Shown one piece after another: positions 37,889 to 47,265 of a stretch of 64,000 nucleotides of DNA. Positions within the stretch are counted from its first letter, which is position 1. Each line of letters starts with the position of its first letter. The notes under the pieces are model-generated. The model ran no database searches. It was not told where the DNA came from and worked only from the letters and a program-made list of their open reading frames with translations. Position numbers and translations under genes: made by a program. The DNA comes from Pseudomonas sp. 5P_3.1_Bac2 (lineage in GTDB: Bacteria; Pseudomonadota; Gammaproteobacteria; Pseudomonadales; Pseudomonadaceae), in the NCBI RefSeq assembly GCF_025465995.1, contig NZ_JANLNY010000002.1, forward strand, positions 244,633 through 308,632. The letters run 5' to 3'.

Positions 37889-37924
37889 GCGGCTGCTCCT
37901 CGGTTATAGGTGAGGAACAGCCGC
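37889..37924 (+). other. Hairpin between kguD and the gluconate dehydrogenase genes
   Basis: 13-bp stem with a single mismatch (GCGGCTGCTCCTC with GAGGAACAGCCGC, 10-nt loop) 8 nt after the kguD stop. No U-run follows. It may protect the kgu mRNA or attenuate read-through into the dehydrogenase genes, setting different expression of cytoplasmic and periplasmic steps. Confidence 0.5.
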
Positions 37925-38016
37925 CCACGATTTCTGTCTATCGGCCAAGCCCCTCGGAAAAATGGGGCCATACTGCATTGACCTGATTGAGCTTGTTGCA
38001 AGGAGAAGCACCGGCC

Positions 38017-38763
38017 ATGTCTAAGGACCAACCTGGGCACGCGATACCTGCGCGCCGTGAATTTTTACGCCAGTCCCTCGGCCTGATTCCGGTCGCGGCC
38101 ATTGCCAGTACCGGCGTCGGTACTGCGCTGCTCAGCCAGTCCAGCCCTAGCGCGGCGGCCGTCACGGCCGAGCCTGCGCAAGCACGGGCCTACAGCCCAA
38201 GTTTTTTTACTCAAGAAGAGCTGGCCTTTATCAACGCCGCGGTGGCCCGTTTGATTCCCACCGATAACTTAGGCCCAGGCGCTGCGGATAGCGGCGTGGC
38301 GGAGTTTATCGACCGTCAACTCAACACCCGCTATGGCAGCGGTGGCCTGTGGTTTATGCAGGGGCCGTTTCAGCCCGACGCGCCTAAGGAGTTGGGTTAC
38401 CAGCTCAAGCTCAGCCCGCAGGAGATCTACCGCCTAGGCATCGAGGCGAGTAATGCCTATTGCCAACTGCAATGGGGCAAGCCCTTTACCGAGCTTGCGG
38501 CAGAGCAGCAGGAGCAGGTGTTACAGGACCTCGACAGTGGCAAGGCGAGCTTCGAGGACGTCCCTGCGCCGACCTTTTTCGCCATGCTGTGGAGCAATAC
38601 CTGCGAAGGTTTTTTCAGCGACCCCATTCACGGTGGCAACCAAGGGCTGGCCGGTTGGAAGCTGATTGGCTTCCCCGGAGCCCGTGCAGATTTTATGGAT
38701 TGGGTCGAGCGCGACGAGCGCTATGCCTACCCGCCGGTGTCCATCAGCGGCGAGCGAGGTTAA
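38017..38763 (+). CDS. Gluconate 2-dehydrogenase gamma (small) subunit, Tat-exported
   Basis: 248-residue small subunit of the membrane-bound gluconate 2-dehydrogenase. A twin-arginine signal is visible (ARREFLRQSLGLIPVAAIAS, residues about 12-31). The subunit lacks cofactor motifs; in this family it carries the FAD subunit through the Tat system by hitch-hiking. AAGGAG lies 12 nt before the ATG at 38017. The FAD subunit follows after 3 nt. The family and order gamma-FAD-cytochrome c are as in other pseudomonads. Confidence 0.9.
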   Translation: MSKDQPGHAIPARREFLRQSLGLIPVAAIASTGVGTALLSQSSPSAAAVTAEPAQARAYSPSFFTQEELAFINAAVARLIPTDNLGPGAADSGVAEFIDRQLNTRYGSGGLWFMQGPFQPDAPKELGYQLKLSPQEIYRLGIEASNAYCQLQWGKPFTELAAEQQEQVLQDLDSGKASFEDVPAPTFFAMLWSNTCEGFFSDPIHGGNQGLAGWKLIGFPGARADFMDWVERDERYAYPPVSISGERG

Positions 38764-38766
38764 GTC

Positions 38767-40551
38767 ATGCGGGTAATGAAAAAAGTCGATGCAGTGATCG
38801 TCGGTTTCGGCTGGGCCGGGGCCATCATGGCCAAGGAGTTGACTGAGGCCGGCTTACAGGTGCTGGCGCTGGAGCGTGGCCCGGCGCGCGATACCTACCC
38901 CGATGGGGTGTATCCGCAGACCATGGATGAGCTGACCTATAACTCGCGCAAAAAGCTGTTTATGGACATCTCCCGCGAGACCGTGACCTTGCGCCATACC
39001 CGTAATGACGTGGCCGTACCGTACCGCCAGTTCGGCGCCTTTTTGCCCGGTACGGGCACCGGCGGCGCGGGGCTGCATTGGTCCGGCGTGCACTTTCGGG
39101 TCGATCCCGTGGAGCTGCGCATGCGCAGTCACTACGAAGAGCGTTACGGCAAAAACTTTATCCCTGAAGGCATGAGCATTCAGGATTTTGGCGTCAGCTA
39201 TGAAGAGCTGGAGCCGTATTTTGATTTTGCCGAGAAGGTCTTCGGCACCTCCGGCACGGCATGGTCGATCAAGGGCGAAGTAGTCGGTCGCGATAAGGGC
39301 GGTAATCCCTTCGCGGCGGATCGCTCTAACGATTTTCCGCTGGTGGCGCAGAAGAATACGGTGTCGGCGCAGCTATTCGGCAAGGCCGCCAGCGAGCTGG
39401 GCTATCACCCCTACAACCTGCCTTCGGCCAACACCTCAGGGCCGTATACCAACCCCTACGGCGCGCAAATGGGGCCGTGTAACTTCTGTGGTTATTGCAG
39501 CGGCTATGCCTGCTACATGTATTCCAAGGCGTCACCCAATGTGAACATCTTGCCGGCGCTGCGTGGCCTGAAGAATTTTGAGCTGCGCAACAACGCCCAT
39601 GTGCTGCGGGTCAATCTCGACGACGCGAAAACCCAGGCCACCGGCGTGACCTATGTCGACAGCCAGGGGCGGCAGATTGAGCAGCCGGCGGACTTGGTGA
39701 TTTTGTCGGCCTTCCAGTTCAATAACGTGCGCCTGATGCTGCTTTCTGGCATTGGCAAACCATACGATCCGGTGAGCAACGAGGGCGTGGTGGGGCGTAA
39801 TTTCGCCTACCAGAATATGTCCACCGTCAGTGCTTTCTTTAAGCCCTCCCAGCACTTCACCAATCCCTTTATTGGCGCGGGCGGCAATGGCATCGCCATC
39901 GATGATTTCAACGCCGATAACTTCGATCACGGTCCCCACGGTTTTGTCGGTGGCTCGCCGTTTTGGGTCAACCAGGCCGGCAGCAAACCCATCGCCGGAC
40001 TGAAAGTACCGCCGGGCACGCCGAAGTGGGGCAGCGCCTGGAAGGCAGCGGTGGCCGAAAGTTACTCGCATAGCCTGGCCATGGACGCCCACGGCGCCCA
40101 TCAGTCCTATCGCGACAACTACCTTGATCTCGACCCGCAGTACACCGATAGCTACGGCCTGCCACTGCTACGCATGACCTTCGACTGGCAGGACAACGAC
40201 GTCAAGATGAACCGCTTTATGCTCGAGCGCCTGCAAAAAATCGCCGAGGCCATGGGGCCTAAAGTGATCAGCGCAGCGAGCAAGGTCAACGGCGGCCATT
40301 TCGATGCCAACAGCTACCAGACCACCCATTTAAACGGCGGCGCGATCATGGGCAGCGACCCGAAAACCAGCGCGCTGAACCGTTATTTGCAGAGCTGGGA
40401 TGTGCACAACGTGTTCGTGCCCGGTGCTTCGGCGTTCCCTCAGGGCTTGGGTTATAACCCTACCGGTTTGCTGGCAGCGCTGACCTATTGGTCGGCGCGG
40501 GCGATCCGCGAGCAGTACCTGAAGAACCCCGGCCCACTGGTGCAGGCATAA
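38767..40551 (+). CDS. Gluconate 2-dehydrogenase FAD subunit (GMC oxidoreductase)
   Basis: 594-residue flavoprotein that oxidises D-gluconate to 2-keto-D-gluconate on the periplasmic face. The FAD-binding motif VIVGFGWAGAIMAKEL lies at residues about 10-25; GTGTGGAGLHWSG is the GMC-type loop; the C-terminal GMC segment has THLNGGAIMGSDP and a terminal QGLGYNPTGLLAALT. It has no signal of its own, consistent with co-export with the Tat-bearing gamma subunit. Two ATGs three codons apart (38767, 38776) are possible starts. The cytochrome subunit starts 11 nt later. Confidence 0.94.
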   Translation: MRVMKKVDAVIVGFGWAGAIMAKELTEAGLQVLALERGPARDTYPDGVYPQTMDELTYNSRKKLFMDISRETVTLRHTRNDVAVPYRQFGAFLPGTGTGGAGLHWSGVHFRVDPVELRMRSHYEERYGKNFIPEGMSIQDFGVSYEELEPYFDFAEKVFGTSGTAWSIKGEVVGRDKGGNPFAADRSNDFPLVAQKNTVSAQLFGKAASELGYHPYNLPSANTSGPYTNPYGAQMGPCNFCGYCSGYACYMYSKASPNVNILPALRGLKNFELRNNAHVLRVNLDDAKTQATGVTYVDSQGRQIEQPADLVILSAFQFNNVRLMLLSGIGKPYDPVSNEGVVGRNFAYQNMSTVSAFFKPSQHFTNPFIGAGGNGIAIDDFNADNFDHGPHGFVGGSPFWVNQAGSKPIAGLKVPPGTPKWGSAWKAAVAESYSHSLAMDAHGAHQSYRDNYLDLDPQYTDSYGLPLLRMTFDWQDNDVKMNRFMLERLQKIAEAMGPKVISAASKVNGGHFDANSYQTTHLNGGAIMGSDPKTSALNRYLQSWDVHNVFVPGASAFPQGLGYNPTGLLAALTYWSARAIREQYLKNPGPLVQA

Positions 40552-40562
40552 GGAGCGTGCGC

Positions 40563-41894
40563 ATGAACAAGACGTTAATTGCCGCCCTCGGCCTGCTCGC
40601 CAGCAGCGTGCTGCATGCCGCCGATGGCCCTGATAAGAAGCTGATCGAGCAAGGCGAATACCTCGCCCGCGCCGGCGACTGCGTGGCCTGTCACACGGCG
40701 AAAGGCGGTCAGCCATTTGCCGGTGGCCTGCCCATGGAAACCCCTATCGGCACCTTGTATTCGACCAATATCACCCCCGATGACACGGGCATTGGCCAAT
40801 ACAGTTACGAAGACTTTGAACGGGCGGTGCGCCAGGGCATCGGCAAGGATGGCAGCAGCCTGTATCCGGCCATGCCTTATCCGTCCTATGCCAAGGTCAG
40901 CGATGCCGATATGCAGGCGTTGTACGCCTACTTCATGCACGGCGTGACGCCGGTGCAGCAGAGCAATCAGCCCAGCGATATTCCCTGGCCGTTAAGCATG
41001 CGTTGGCCGTTGGCGATTTGGCGCGGCCTGTTCGCTCCAGAGGTGCAGGCGGTGGCGGCCAGCACTCAAGACCCGGTACTGGCGCGTGGCGCCTATTTGG
41101 TGGAAGGCCTTGGTCACTGCGGCGCTTGCCATACACCACGGGCCCTGACCATGCAGGAGCAGGCGCTGAGTGAGGCCGATGGCGCGGAGTTCTTATCCGG
41201 CAGCGCACCGCTGGAAGGTTGGATCGCCAAGAGTCTGCGCGGCGACCACAAGGACGGCTTGGGCAGTTGGTCTGAGGCGCAACTGGTGGCCTTTATGAAG
41301 ACCGGGCGCAGTGAGCGTTCCGCCGTGTTTGGCGGTATGAGCGATGTGGTGGTGCACAGCCTGCAGTATTTAAATGATACCGACCTCACCGCCATTGCCC
41401 GTTACCTGAAGAGTTTACCGGCGAGTAACGCGCACGATCAGCCGTTTAAAGTGGACGAGCAAGTGGCCAAGGCGCTGTGGCAGGGCAACGACAGTCAAAC
41501 GGGGGCCGCGCTGTATGTGGATAACTGCGGCGCCTGTCACCGCACCGATGGTCAGGGCTATAGCCGGGTGTTTCCTGCACTGGCCGGCAACCCGGTGGTG
41601 CAGAGTGAGGATGCCACTTCGCTGATTCATATCGTGCTGGCTGGCGGCACGTTGCCGGCCACTCACACGGCGCCATCGACCTTCACCATGCCCGGTTTTG
41701 CCTGGCGCCTGAATGATCAGCAAGTGGCCGATGTGGTGAGTTTTATCCGCGGCAGTTGGGGTAATCAGGCTGACGCGGTGACGGCCAGCGCCGTGGCCAA
41801 GTTGCGTGAGCTGCCCCATGTGCCGCCTAAGCCGCCAGTGCTTCAGGCGCAGTCGCTGATCAGTGACACCACGGGCGTCGCAGAGCCGCAGTAA
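40563..41894 (+). CDS. Gluconate 2-dehydrogenase cytochrome c subunit
   Basis: 443-residue triheme cytochrome c passing electrons from the FAD subunit to the quinone pool. A Sec signal is visible (MNKTLIAALGLLASSVLHAA, cleavage near residue 20). Three CxxCH sites occur at Cys40 (CVACH), Cys186 (CGACH) and Cys322 (CGACH). AAGGAG lies 7 nt ahead of the ATG. It is the last gene of the kgu-gad locus, closed by a bidirectional terminator. Confidence 0.95.
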   Translation: MNKTLIAALGLLASSVLHAADGPDKKLIEQGEYLARAGDCVACHTAKGGQPFAGGLPMETPIGTLYSTNITPDDTGIGQYSYEDFERAVRQGIGKDGSSLYPAMPYPSYAKVSDADMQALYAYFMHGVTPVQQSNQPSDIPWPLSMRWPLAIWRGLFAPEVQAVAASTQDPVLARGAYLVEGLGHCGACHTPRALTMQEQALSEADGAEFLSGSAPLEGWIAKSLRGDHKDGLGSWSEAQLVAFMKTGRSERSAVFGGMSDVVVHSLQYLNDTDLTAIARYLKSLPASNAHDQPFKVDEQVAKALWQGNDSQTGAALYVDNCGACHRTDGQGYSRVFPALAGNPVVQSEDATSLIHIVLAGGTLPATHTAPSTFTMPGFAWRLNDQQVADVVSFIRGSWGNQADAVTASAVAKLRELPHVPPKPPVLQAQSLISDTTGVAEPQ

Positions 41895-41922
41895 ACGCCT
41901 TGGCAGGTAGCGCGCCTGAGCG

Positions 41923-41961
41923 ATAAAAGCCACCCCGCGAGTACCGCGCGGTGACTTTTAT
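41923..41961. terminator. Bidirectional terminator between convergent genes
   Basis: 17-bp stem with two mismatches (41923-41939 with 41945-41961), flanked by A-run on the left and T-run on the right, so it reads as a terminator in both directions. It serves the cytochrome subunit on the plus strand and, immediately abutting its stop codon, the 41962-42345 gene on the minus strand. Confidence 0.8.
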
Positions 41962-42345
41962 TTAGGCGTGAGGCAAGGTCGGCTGAGTGATCAGCCAGGC
42001 CAGCAGCGGGTAGCAGAAGTAATGCAGGCCGAAGATCAGCACCGCCATGGGACTAGGGTCATTCTGCAGCGCCATGCTGAGCAACAAGCCCAGATACAGC
42101 AAGGCTAGTACAGCGCTGTACAGCCCCAGCACACGCCAGCGTTCACTGCTGTACAGATTGCGTTGATAACGCAGGCGCACCCACAGGCGTATGCCGACGC
42201 CGGTTAAGGCTGCCACGGCCAAGGTGGCGACCAGGCCACTGAGTTTGCCGACGGTACGCAGCAGCAGGTTAAGCAGCATCACCGCCAGCACGGCGCCGAA
42301 GGCCAGGGAGCGGATGGCGACGGGGTTGGAATTGACTGACTTCAT
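41962..42345 (-). CDS. Small membrane protein, four TM segments, unknown function
   Basis: 127 residues with hydrophobic segments at about 11-29, 35-54, 73-91 and 98-119 and a basic loop between the second and third (RLRYQRNLYSSERWR). Not recognised. Its ATG overlaps the stop of the SDR gene by 4 nt (ATGA), so the two are translationally coupled and probably act together or at least are co-expressed. Confidence 0.65.
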   Translation of the reverse strand: MKSVNSNPVAIRSLAFGAVLAVMLLNLLLRTVGKLSGLVATLAVAALTGVGIRLWVRLRYQRNLYSSERWRVLGLYSAVLALLYLGLLLSMALQNDPSPMAVLIFGLHYFCYPLLAWLITQPTLPHA

Positions 42346-43184
42346 GGTTTCTCAATTACAGGCTGCGGTTTAATCCGAAGCGTTTTTTCATAATGGCTTG
42401 CAGCAAGCCGGTAGGCACCAGACGTACCAGCCAGGGCAAGCTGCGGCTGCCATGGCCGATGCGCACTAAGCGCGCGCGGTTTAGCCTGAATGGCGCGCAG
42501 CAGTTTGGCGGCAAACTCCGTGGCCGGGGTCGGGTTGTCTTGCGAGGCCATGGCGCGGGCGCGGATGCCGTCGCGAATGGGCCACCAGGGCGAGGCTTCA
42601 TCGATCAACTGTTCCGCCTGCTGGCTGGCGTTGGCGCCGAAGCTGGATTGAATCGCCCCTGGCTGCACCTGCATAACCTCGATGCCGAACGGCGCTAACT
42701 CCATCCGCAGGGCATTGCTCAAGGCATCCACCGCCGCTTTGGAAGCGCAGTAGGTGCCGGCGAACGGAGTATGCAGCAGGGAGGAGATACTGCCGATATT
42801 CACCACCAAGCCTCGGTTCTGGCGCAGCAAGGGGAACATCGCGCGAGTGACGCCAATCAGGGAAAACACGTTGGTCTCGAACTGCTTGCGCATGGCCTCC
42901 ACGCCACCATCGAGCAGCGGTCCCATGGCGCCGTAGCCGGCGTTATTGATCAGTACATCGAGGCCGCCGATTTCAGCTTTTAGGCGCTCGGCCAACAGGC
43001 CAAGGCTGAGGCCATCATTGACATCCAACTGCACGGCGTTAAATCCGGCCGCAGCCAGTGCGGTCACATCCTCGGGTTTACGCGCGCTGGCCCAGACCTG
43101 ATAGCCCGCTTGTTGGCACAGATCGGCGAGGGCACGGCCAATGCCGCTGGAACATCCGGTGATGAGTACGCTGGGTAATGCCAT
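42342..43184 (-). CDS. SDR family oxidoreductase
   Basis: 280-residue classical short-chain dehydrogenase. Cofactor motif ITGCSSGIGRAL (TGxxxGxG) at residues about 7-18, NNAGYGAMGPL, the catalytic Ser in INIGSISSLLHTPF and YCASKAAVDAL with the Tyr-xxx-Lys pair. The C-terminus is extended relative to the usual 250 residues, as in the retinol-dehydrogenase-like group often annotated as acting on lipophilic substrates. CGGAG precedes the ATG. The substrate is unknown. Confidence 0.88.
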   Translation of the reverse strand: MALPSVLITGCSSGIGRALADLCQQAGYQVWASARKPEDVTALAAAGFNAVQLDVNDGLSLGLLAERLKAEIGGLDVLINNAGYGAMGPLLDGGVEAMRKQFETNVFSLIGVTRAMFPLLRQNRGLVVNIGSISSLLHTPFAGTYCASKAAVDALSNALRMELAPFGIEVMQVQPGAIQSSFGANASQQAEQLIDEASPWWPIRDGIRARAMASQDNPTPATEFAAKLLRAIQAKPRALSAHRPWQPQLALAGTSGAYRLAASHYEKTLRIKPQPVIEKP

Positions 43185-43308
43185 GACAAGCTCCGTTCTT
43201 GTTGTGGGCTGGGCAAGTTCGCGCCGCCAAGTGCTGGTCGCGTGCGTCTTATTGTGCTCGGGACGCGGACCGCGTTTAGCGAGTGGCCCTTAGGGTGCCC
43301 GAGTTTGT

Positions 43309-43779
43309 TTAGTAATTAAATCGACCTTGCAGACGTTCGGCACGAAACTCCAAGGTACTGGCGCGATAACCGCTGCGCAGCGTCGGCACTGGCAGACAGC
43401 TGCGCCACTGCGCACCAGGGGCCAGTTCGCCGGGGCCGCTGTAATGGGGACTGGTGTAGAAGGCCTGCGCCAGATTGACGTTTTCGCCGGGGCGATAGGC
43501 CGCCACCTGCCAGGTTAATTCGACTAAGGCGGCGCTGCTGCGGTTGTCTAAGGTCAGCGCCAAGGGCTGATCGGCCGGGCACTGCCCGGGGGCGAAGCTT
43601 AAGTGCAATTGCAGGCGCGCCAAGTGGTGCTCGTCGCGCCGCTCCTGCCACAACACCACACTGGCGAGCAGACCGAGCAGCACGGCGGCAGCGCCGGAAA
43701 TCGGCAGGGCTTTACGCGGATAGCGCAGCAACAGCACCAGCCAGCTCAAGAGCAACAGCGCGCCGAGCAACAGCCACAT
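43309..43779 (-). CDS. Membrane-anchored protein of unknown function
   Basis: 156 residues: two N-terminal hydrophobic segments (about 2-20 and 28-46) followed by a periplasmic domain of about 110 residues with a beta-sandwich pattern (LALTLDNRSSAALVELTWQ) and two cysteines (GQCPAD and WRSCLP). It reads like an FxLYD- or multidrug-transporter-associated type domain, but I cannot assign it. It begins 3 nt after the yaaA stop, so it shares yaaA's transcript. Confidence 0.65.
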   Translation of the reverse strand: MWLLLGALLLLSWLVLLLRYPRKALPISGAAAVLLGLLASVVLWQERRDEHHLARLQLHLSFAPGQCPADQPLALTLDNRSSAALVELTWQVAAYRPGENVNLAQAFYTSPHYSGPGELAPGAQWRSCLPVPTLRSGYRASTLEFRAERLQGRFNY

Positions 43780-43782
43780 GGC

Positions 43783-44562
43783 TCAATCCTCGGCGTGGTC
43801 GCGCAGGAACACCAGGCTATCTGGCTTGGACTGTTCAGGGCTGTAGTAATAGCCGTTGAGGTTAAAGTCCTTCAGCGCAGCCGGATCGCTCAGGCGCTGC
43901 TTGATCACATGGCGCGCCATCAGCCCCCGGGCTTTCTTGGCGTAGAAGCTGATGATCTTGTACTGACCGTTTTTCAGATCCTTGAACTCAGTGTCGATGA
44001 TCCGCGCTGGCAGTGCTTTGCGTTTGACCGCGCTGAAGTACTCGGTGCTGGCCAGGTTGAGCAGCACGTCATCGCCTTGTGCGGCCAGGGCGTCATTGAG
44101 CCAACCGCTGATTTGCTCGCCCCAGAACTCATAAAGGTTTTTGCCTTTGGGGTTGGCGAACTTGGTGCCCATTTCCAGGCGGTAAGGCTGCATCAGATCC
44201 AGTGGCCGCAACACGCCGTAGAGGCCGGAGAGCATGCGCAGGTGGTTTTGTGCGAAGTCGAAATCGTCTTCGCTGAAGTCCTCGGCGTTCAGGCCGGTAT
44301 AAACGTCACCCTTGAACGCCAGCAGCGCCTGCTTGGCGTTGGACGGATTGAACGGCCGCTGCCAACTGCCAAAGCGCGCCGCGTTCAGGCCGGCTAGTTT
44401 GTCGGAGAGGTGCATCAGCTCGGCGATTTGCGCCGGGCTCAGTTCGCGTAACTGCTCGATCAGCTCTTGGGCGTGATCCAGATGCTGCGGCTGGGTAAAG
44501 CGTTGCGTCACCGGCGCACTTTCGTAATCAAGGGTTTTGGCCGGGGAAATCACCATCAACAT
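43783..44562 (-). CDS. yaaA: Peroxide stress protein YaaA
   Basis: 259-residue YaaA/DUF328 protein. E. coli YaaA is induced by OxyR and limits free iron during peroxide stress; the fold binds DNA. The N-terminal signature [15 protein letters not shown] and the [22 protein letters not shown] core are present, with the C-terminal [23 protein letters not shown] lies 6-7 nt ahead of the ATG at 44562. No OxyR site was identified upstream by eye. Confidence 0.93.
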   Translation of the reverse strand: MLMVISPAKTLDYESAPVTQRFTQPQHLDHAQELIEQLRELSPAQIAELMHLSDKLAGLNAARFGSWQRPFNPSNAKQALLAFKGDVYTGLNAEDFSEDDFDFAQNHLRMLSGLYGVLRPLDLMQPYRLEMGTKFANPKGKNLYEFWGEQISGWLNDALAAQGDDVLLNLASTEYFSAVKRKALPARIIDTEFKDLKNGQYKIISFYAKKARGLMARHVIKQRLSDPAALKDFNLNGYYYSPEQSKPDSLVFLRDHAED

Positions 44563-45018
44563 AGGTTGTGCTCCTAAAAGTCTGTGGCGATTCTAGAAGT
44601 TGCGGGCGGGCTAAACCACCTATAAGGGCGATTAGATCGGCGCAGGTTTTTTAAACGACGCGCTCGGGCAGGGCGCAGTGCTTCATTAGGGGGCAGTGCT
44701 GAATTGAGCGCAGGCGAGAGACGGCGGGGGATTGCGGCAAAAGTAGGCGTGCGGACTTTTGACTGTAGTCGCTGTTTGCTGAGGCGCCAAGGGCTATTGG
44801 TCGCCGCGACAAATAAAGCAGAAAAGCCTGAAAAAATAGTTTTTCTGTCGCAGGAATTAGCGTAATTAAAAGCCAGACCGCCGAACCCTGCAGACAGGTG
44901 GCGTCATTTGGCCCTCACCTTGCTTGCAACCTTCTCAGCCACCGCACTGAGGAGTCGGTGGTCCCACCGCGATGCTTTGCCTGTGCATCGTTTGGCTACG
45001 ACAAGAAGGTGACCGAGT
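44563..45018. other. Gene-free divergent promoter region of yaaA and the PhoH-like gene
   Basis: 456 bp between divergent genes with no supportable gene or RNA. An inverted pair CAGAAAA...TTTTTCTG near 44820-44850 and a CTCAG/CTGAG pair near 44935-44955 are the only local symmetries noted; neither resembles a known element. Confidence 0.4.
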
Positions 45019-46410
45019 ATGGATGACCACGGACGCGCTAAGCCCACCGCCGCAACCCTGTACGCCCTCGATACCAACGTGTTGATCCACGATCCCAACG
45101 CCTTACTGAACTTTGAAGAACACCACGTCGCCATCCCTATGACGGTTCTGGAGGAACTCGATAAGTTAAAAACGGGCAAGCAAGGTGTGGCGGCTGAATG
45201 CCGTCAGGCCATCCGCCTGATCGATAAAATTCTCGGCAGCGCCAACCCTGAGGAGGTTGAGCTGGGCGTTGCCATCCAGCGCGATAAAAGCGGCCCCTGC
45301 GGCTATCTGTCGATCCTTATGAGCAAGAGCGCCGCGCCGATCACCTGGCTGCCGGAAAACCTCAACGACAACCGCATCATCAACCAGTTGGTCGAGCTTA
45401 AGTCACGCAAGCCTGGCTTCAACGTGGTGCTGGTGACCAAAGACATCAACATGCGCTTAAAGGCGCGCGCCTGTGGCATTAACGCCGAGGACTACCACAC
45501 CGACCAGTTGGTCGACGATGTGTCGTTGTTGTCCAAGGGCTACCACAATATGGATGGCTCCTTTTGGGATCGCGTCAGTAAGGTGGAAACCCGTCAGGGC
45601 CATGGCCGTACCTGGCATCGCGTGCAGTTGGTGGATAACTTGCCGGCCGTGCACGTCAACGAATTCATCATCGACGAGCAGGGTTTTGTCGGCTGGATCA
45701 AGGGCATTGAAAACGGTGAGCTGCTGATCCTCGATCTGCATCAGGAACCTTTGCTGCATCAGGAAGCCTGGGGCTTGCGGCCACGGGATATTTATCAGGC
45801 GCTGGCGCTGTATGCGCTGCTCGATCCGGATATTCACCTGGTCAACCTGTCGGGGGCGGCGGGTTCAGGTAAAACCATCCTCGCGCTGGCGGCGGCGATT
45901 GAGCAAACCATGGTCAGCAAGCGTTACCGGCGCATTATCGCCACCCGCAGCGTGCAGGGGCTGGATCAGGAAATCGGCTTCCTGCCGGGCACCGAGGCCG
46001 AGAAAATGGAGCCTTGGCTCGGCGCCATCACGGACAACCTGGAGGCGCTGCATCTGGATGATGAGAACACCCATGGCAGTGTCGATTACATTCTGCAAAA
46101 GGTGCCGCTGCAGTTTAAGTCGCTGAACTACATTCGCGGGCGTAGCTTCCAGCAGAGTCTGATCCTTATCGATGAGTGTCAAAACCTCACCCCGCATCAG
46201 ATGAAAACCATCATCACCCGCGCCGGTAATGGCTCCAAAGTGATCTGCCTGGGTAACCTGGCGCAGATCGACACGCCTTATCTGTCCGCCCCCAGCTCGG
46301 GGCTCACCTACCTGACCGAACGCTTCAAAGACTTTGAGCATGGCGTGCATATCACCTTGCAAGGGGTGCCACGCTCGATCCTGGCGGAGTACGCCGAAAG
46401 CCACCTGTAA
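45019..46410 (+). CDS. PIN domain / PhoH-type ATPase fusion
   Basis: 463-residue protein joining an N-terminal PIN ribonuclease domain ([18 protein letters not shown], with further acidic residues in [18 protein letters not shown]) to a C-terminal PhoH-like ATPase (Walker [11 protein letters not shown] near residue 280; Walker [17 protein letters not shown]). PIN-PhoH proteins (PhoH2-like) are RNA helicase/ribonucleases in characterised relatives. AAGGTGA lies 5 nt before the ATG. No antitoxin gene overlaps upstream, unlike mycobacterial PhoAT-PhoH2 loci. A hairpin follows the stop. Confidence 0.9.
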   Translation: MDDHGRAKPTAATLYALDTNVLIHDPNALLNFEEHHVAIPMTVLEELDKLKTGKQGVAAECRQAIRLIDKILGSANPEEVELGVAIQRDKSGPCGYLSILMSKSAAPITWLPENLNDNRIINQLVELKSRKPGFNVVLVTKDINMRLKARACGINAEDYHTDQLVDDVSLLSKGYHNMDGSFWDRVSKVETRQGHGRTWHRVQLVDNLPAVHVNEFIIDEQGFVGWIKGIENGELLILDLHQEPLLHQEAWGLRPRDIYQALALYALLDPDIHLVNLSGAAGSGKTILALAAAIEQTMVSKRYRRIIATRSVQGLDQEIGFLPGTEAEKMEPWLGAITDNLEALHLDDENTHGSVDYILQKVPLQFKSLNYIRGRSFQQSLILIDECQNLTPHQMKTIITRAGNGSKVICLGNLAQIDTPYLSAPSSGLTYLTERFKDFEHGVHITLQGVPRSILAEYAESHL

Positions 46411-46421
46411 GCGCCAGTACT

Positions 46422-46456
46422 GGGCCAGCTTGTCCGACTCTTTGCCAAGCTGGCCC
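46422..46456 (+). terminator. Terminator-like hairpin after the PhoH-like gene
   Basis: 11-bp perfect stem GGGCCAGCTTG / CAAGCTGGCCC with a 13-nt loop, 11 nt after the stop. No U-run, so it may act with Rho or as a 3' stabiliser. Confidence 0.5.
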
Positions 46457-46544
46457 GCTTAACGGTGCAATCCCGGGCATTTCTGCGCTGCCCCAAGGCT
46501 GTGCCTGGGTTTACAATCCCGGCACTGCCGCCAGGAGAGCACCC

Positions 46545-47021
46545 GTGTTAACCCATCTCGATAGTCAAGGTCGGGCCAATATGGTCGACGTCAGCGACAA
46601 AGCCCAGACCGTACGTGAAGCCGCAGCACAAGCCTGGGTGCGCATGTTGCCGCAAACCCTGCGCATGATTAGCCAAGGCGAGCATCCCAAGGGCGATGTG
46701 TTTGCCGTGGCGCGCATCGCCGGGATTCAGGCGGCGAAGAAGACCTCTGAGCTGATTCCCCTGTGTCATCCGCTGCTGTTGACCAGCGTCAAGGTTGAGC
46801 TGGTGGTCGAGGGCGATGACGCCGTACGCATCACCGCGCGCTGCAAACTCACCGGGCAAACCGGAGTGGAAATGGAGGCGCTGACGGCGGCCAGTGTCGC
46901 GGCCCTGACCCTGTACGACATGTGCAAGGCGGTGGACCGGGGCATGACGATCGAGAACGTGCGCCTGCTGGAAAAGCTCGGCGGTAAGAGCGGCCACTAT
47001 TTGGCGGAGCCTTCGGCATGA
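46545..47021 (+). CDS. moaC: Cyclic pyranopterin monophosphate synthase MoaC
   Basis: Makes cyclic pyranopterin monophosphate from the MoaA product in molybdenum cofactor synthesis. 158 residues, GTG start with AGGAGAG upstream. Family motifs [45 protein letters not shown] and [11 protein letters not shown] carry the active-site Lys, His and Asp residues. The stop overlaps the moaD start by 4 nt (ATGA). moaA is not in this window. Confidence 0.96.
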   Translation: MLTHLDSQGRANMVDVSDKAQTVREAAAQAWVRMLPQTLRMISQGEHPKGDVFAVARIAGIQAAKKTSELIPLCHPLLLTSVKVELVVEGDDAVRITARCKLTGQTGVEMEALTAASVAALTLYDMCKAVDRGMTIENVRLLEKLGGKSGHYLAEPSA

Positions 47022-47260
47022 TCCGTGTGCAGTACTTTGCCCGTTACCGCGAGGTATTGGGGCTGGATGAAGAAGTGTTGGCGCAGTCGTTCGCCAGCTT
47101 GGCCCAGGTCCGCGAGCATCTGCTCAGTCGCGGTGCCGCCTGGCAAGTGTTGGCGGAGAGCAGCCTGATGTGCGCGCGCAATCAGGAGCTGTGCAGCCTC
47201 AACGAGCCGTTAAGTGACGGCGATGAAGTGGCGTTTTTTCCCACTGTGACCGGAGGCTAA
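47018..47260 (+). CDS. moaD: Molybdopterin synthase small subunit MoaD
   Basis: 80-residue ubiquitin-fold sulfur carrier ending in the required Gly-Gly (PTVTGG), whose thiocarboxylate donates sulfur to cyclic pyranopterin monophosphate. It overlaps moaC by 4 nt and is followed by moaE after 5 nt, fitting a coupled moaCDE unit. Confidence 0.95.
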   Translation: MIRVQYFARYREVLGLDEEVLAQSFASLAQVREHLLSRGAAWQVLAESSLMCARNQELCSLNEPLSDGDEVAFFPTVTGG

Positions 47261-47265
47261 GCGTC

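Noticed and set aside
45019..46410. PIN-PhoH gene as a toxin-antitoxin module
   Set aside because: No small antitoxin gene overlaps or precedes it; the 456-bp upstream region shows no coding frame.
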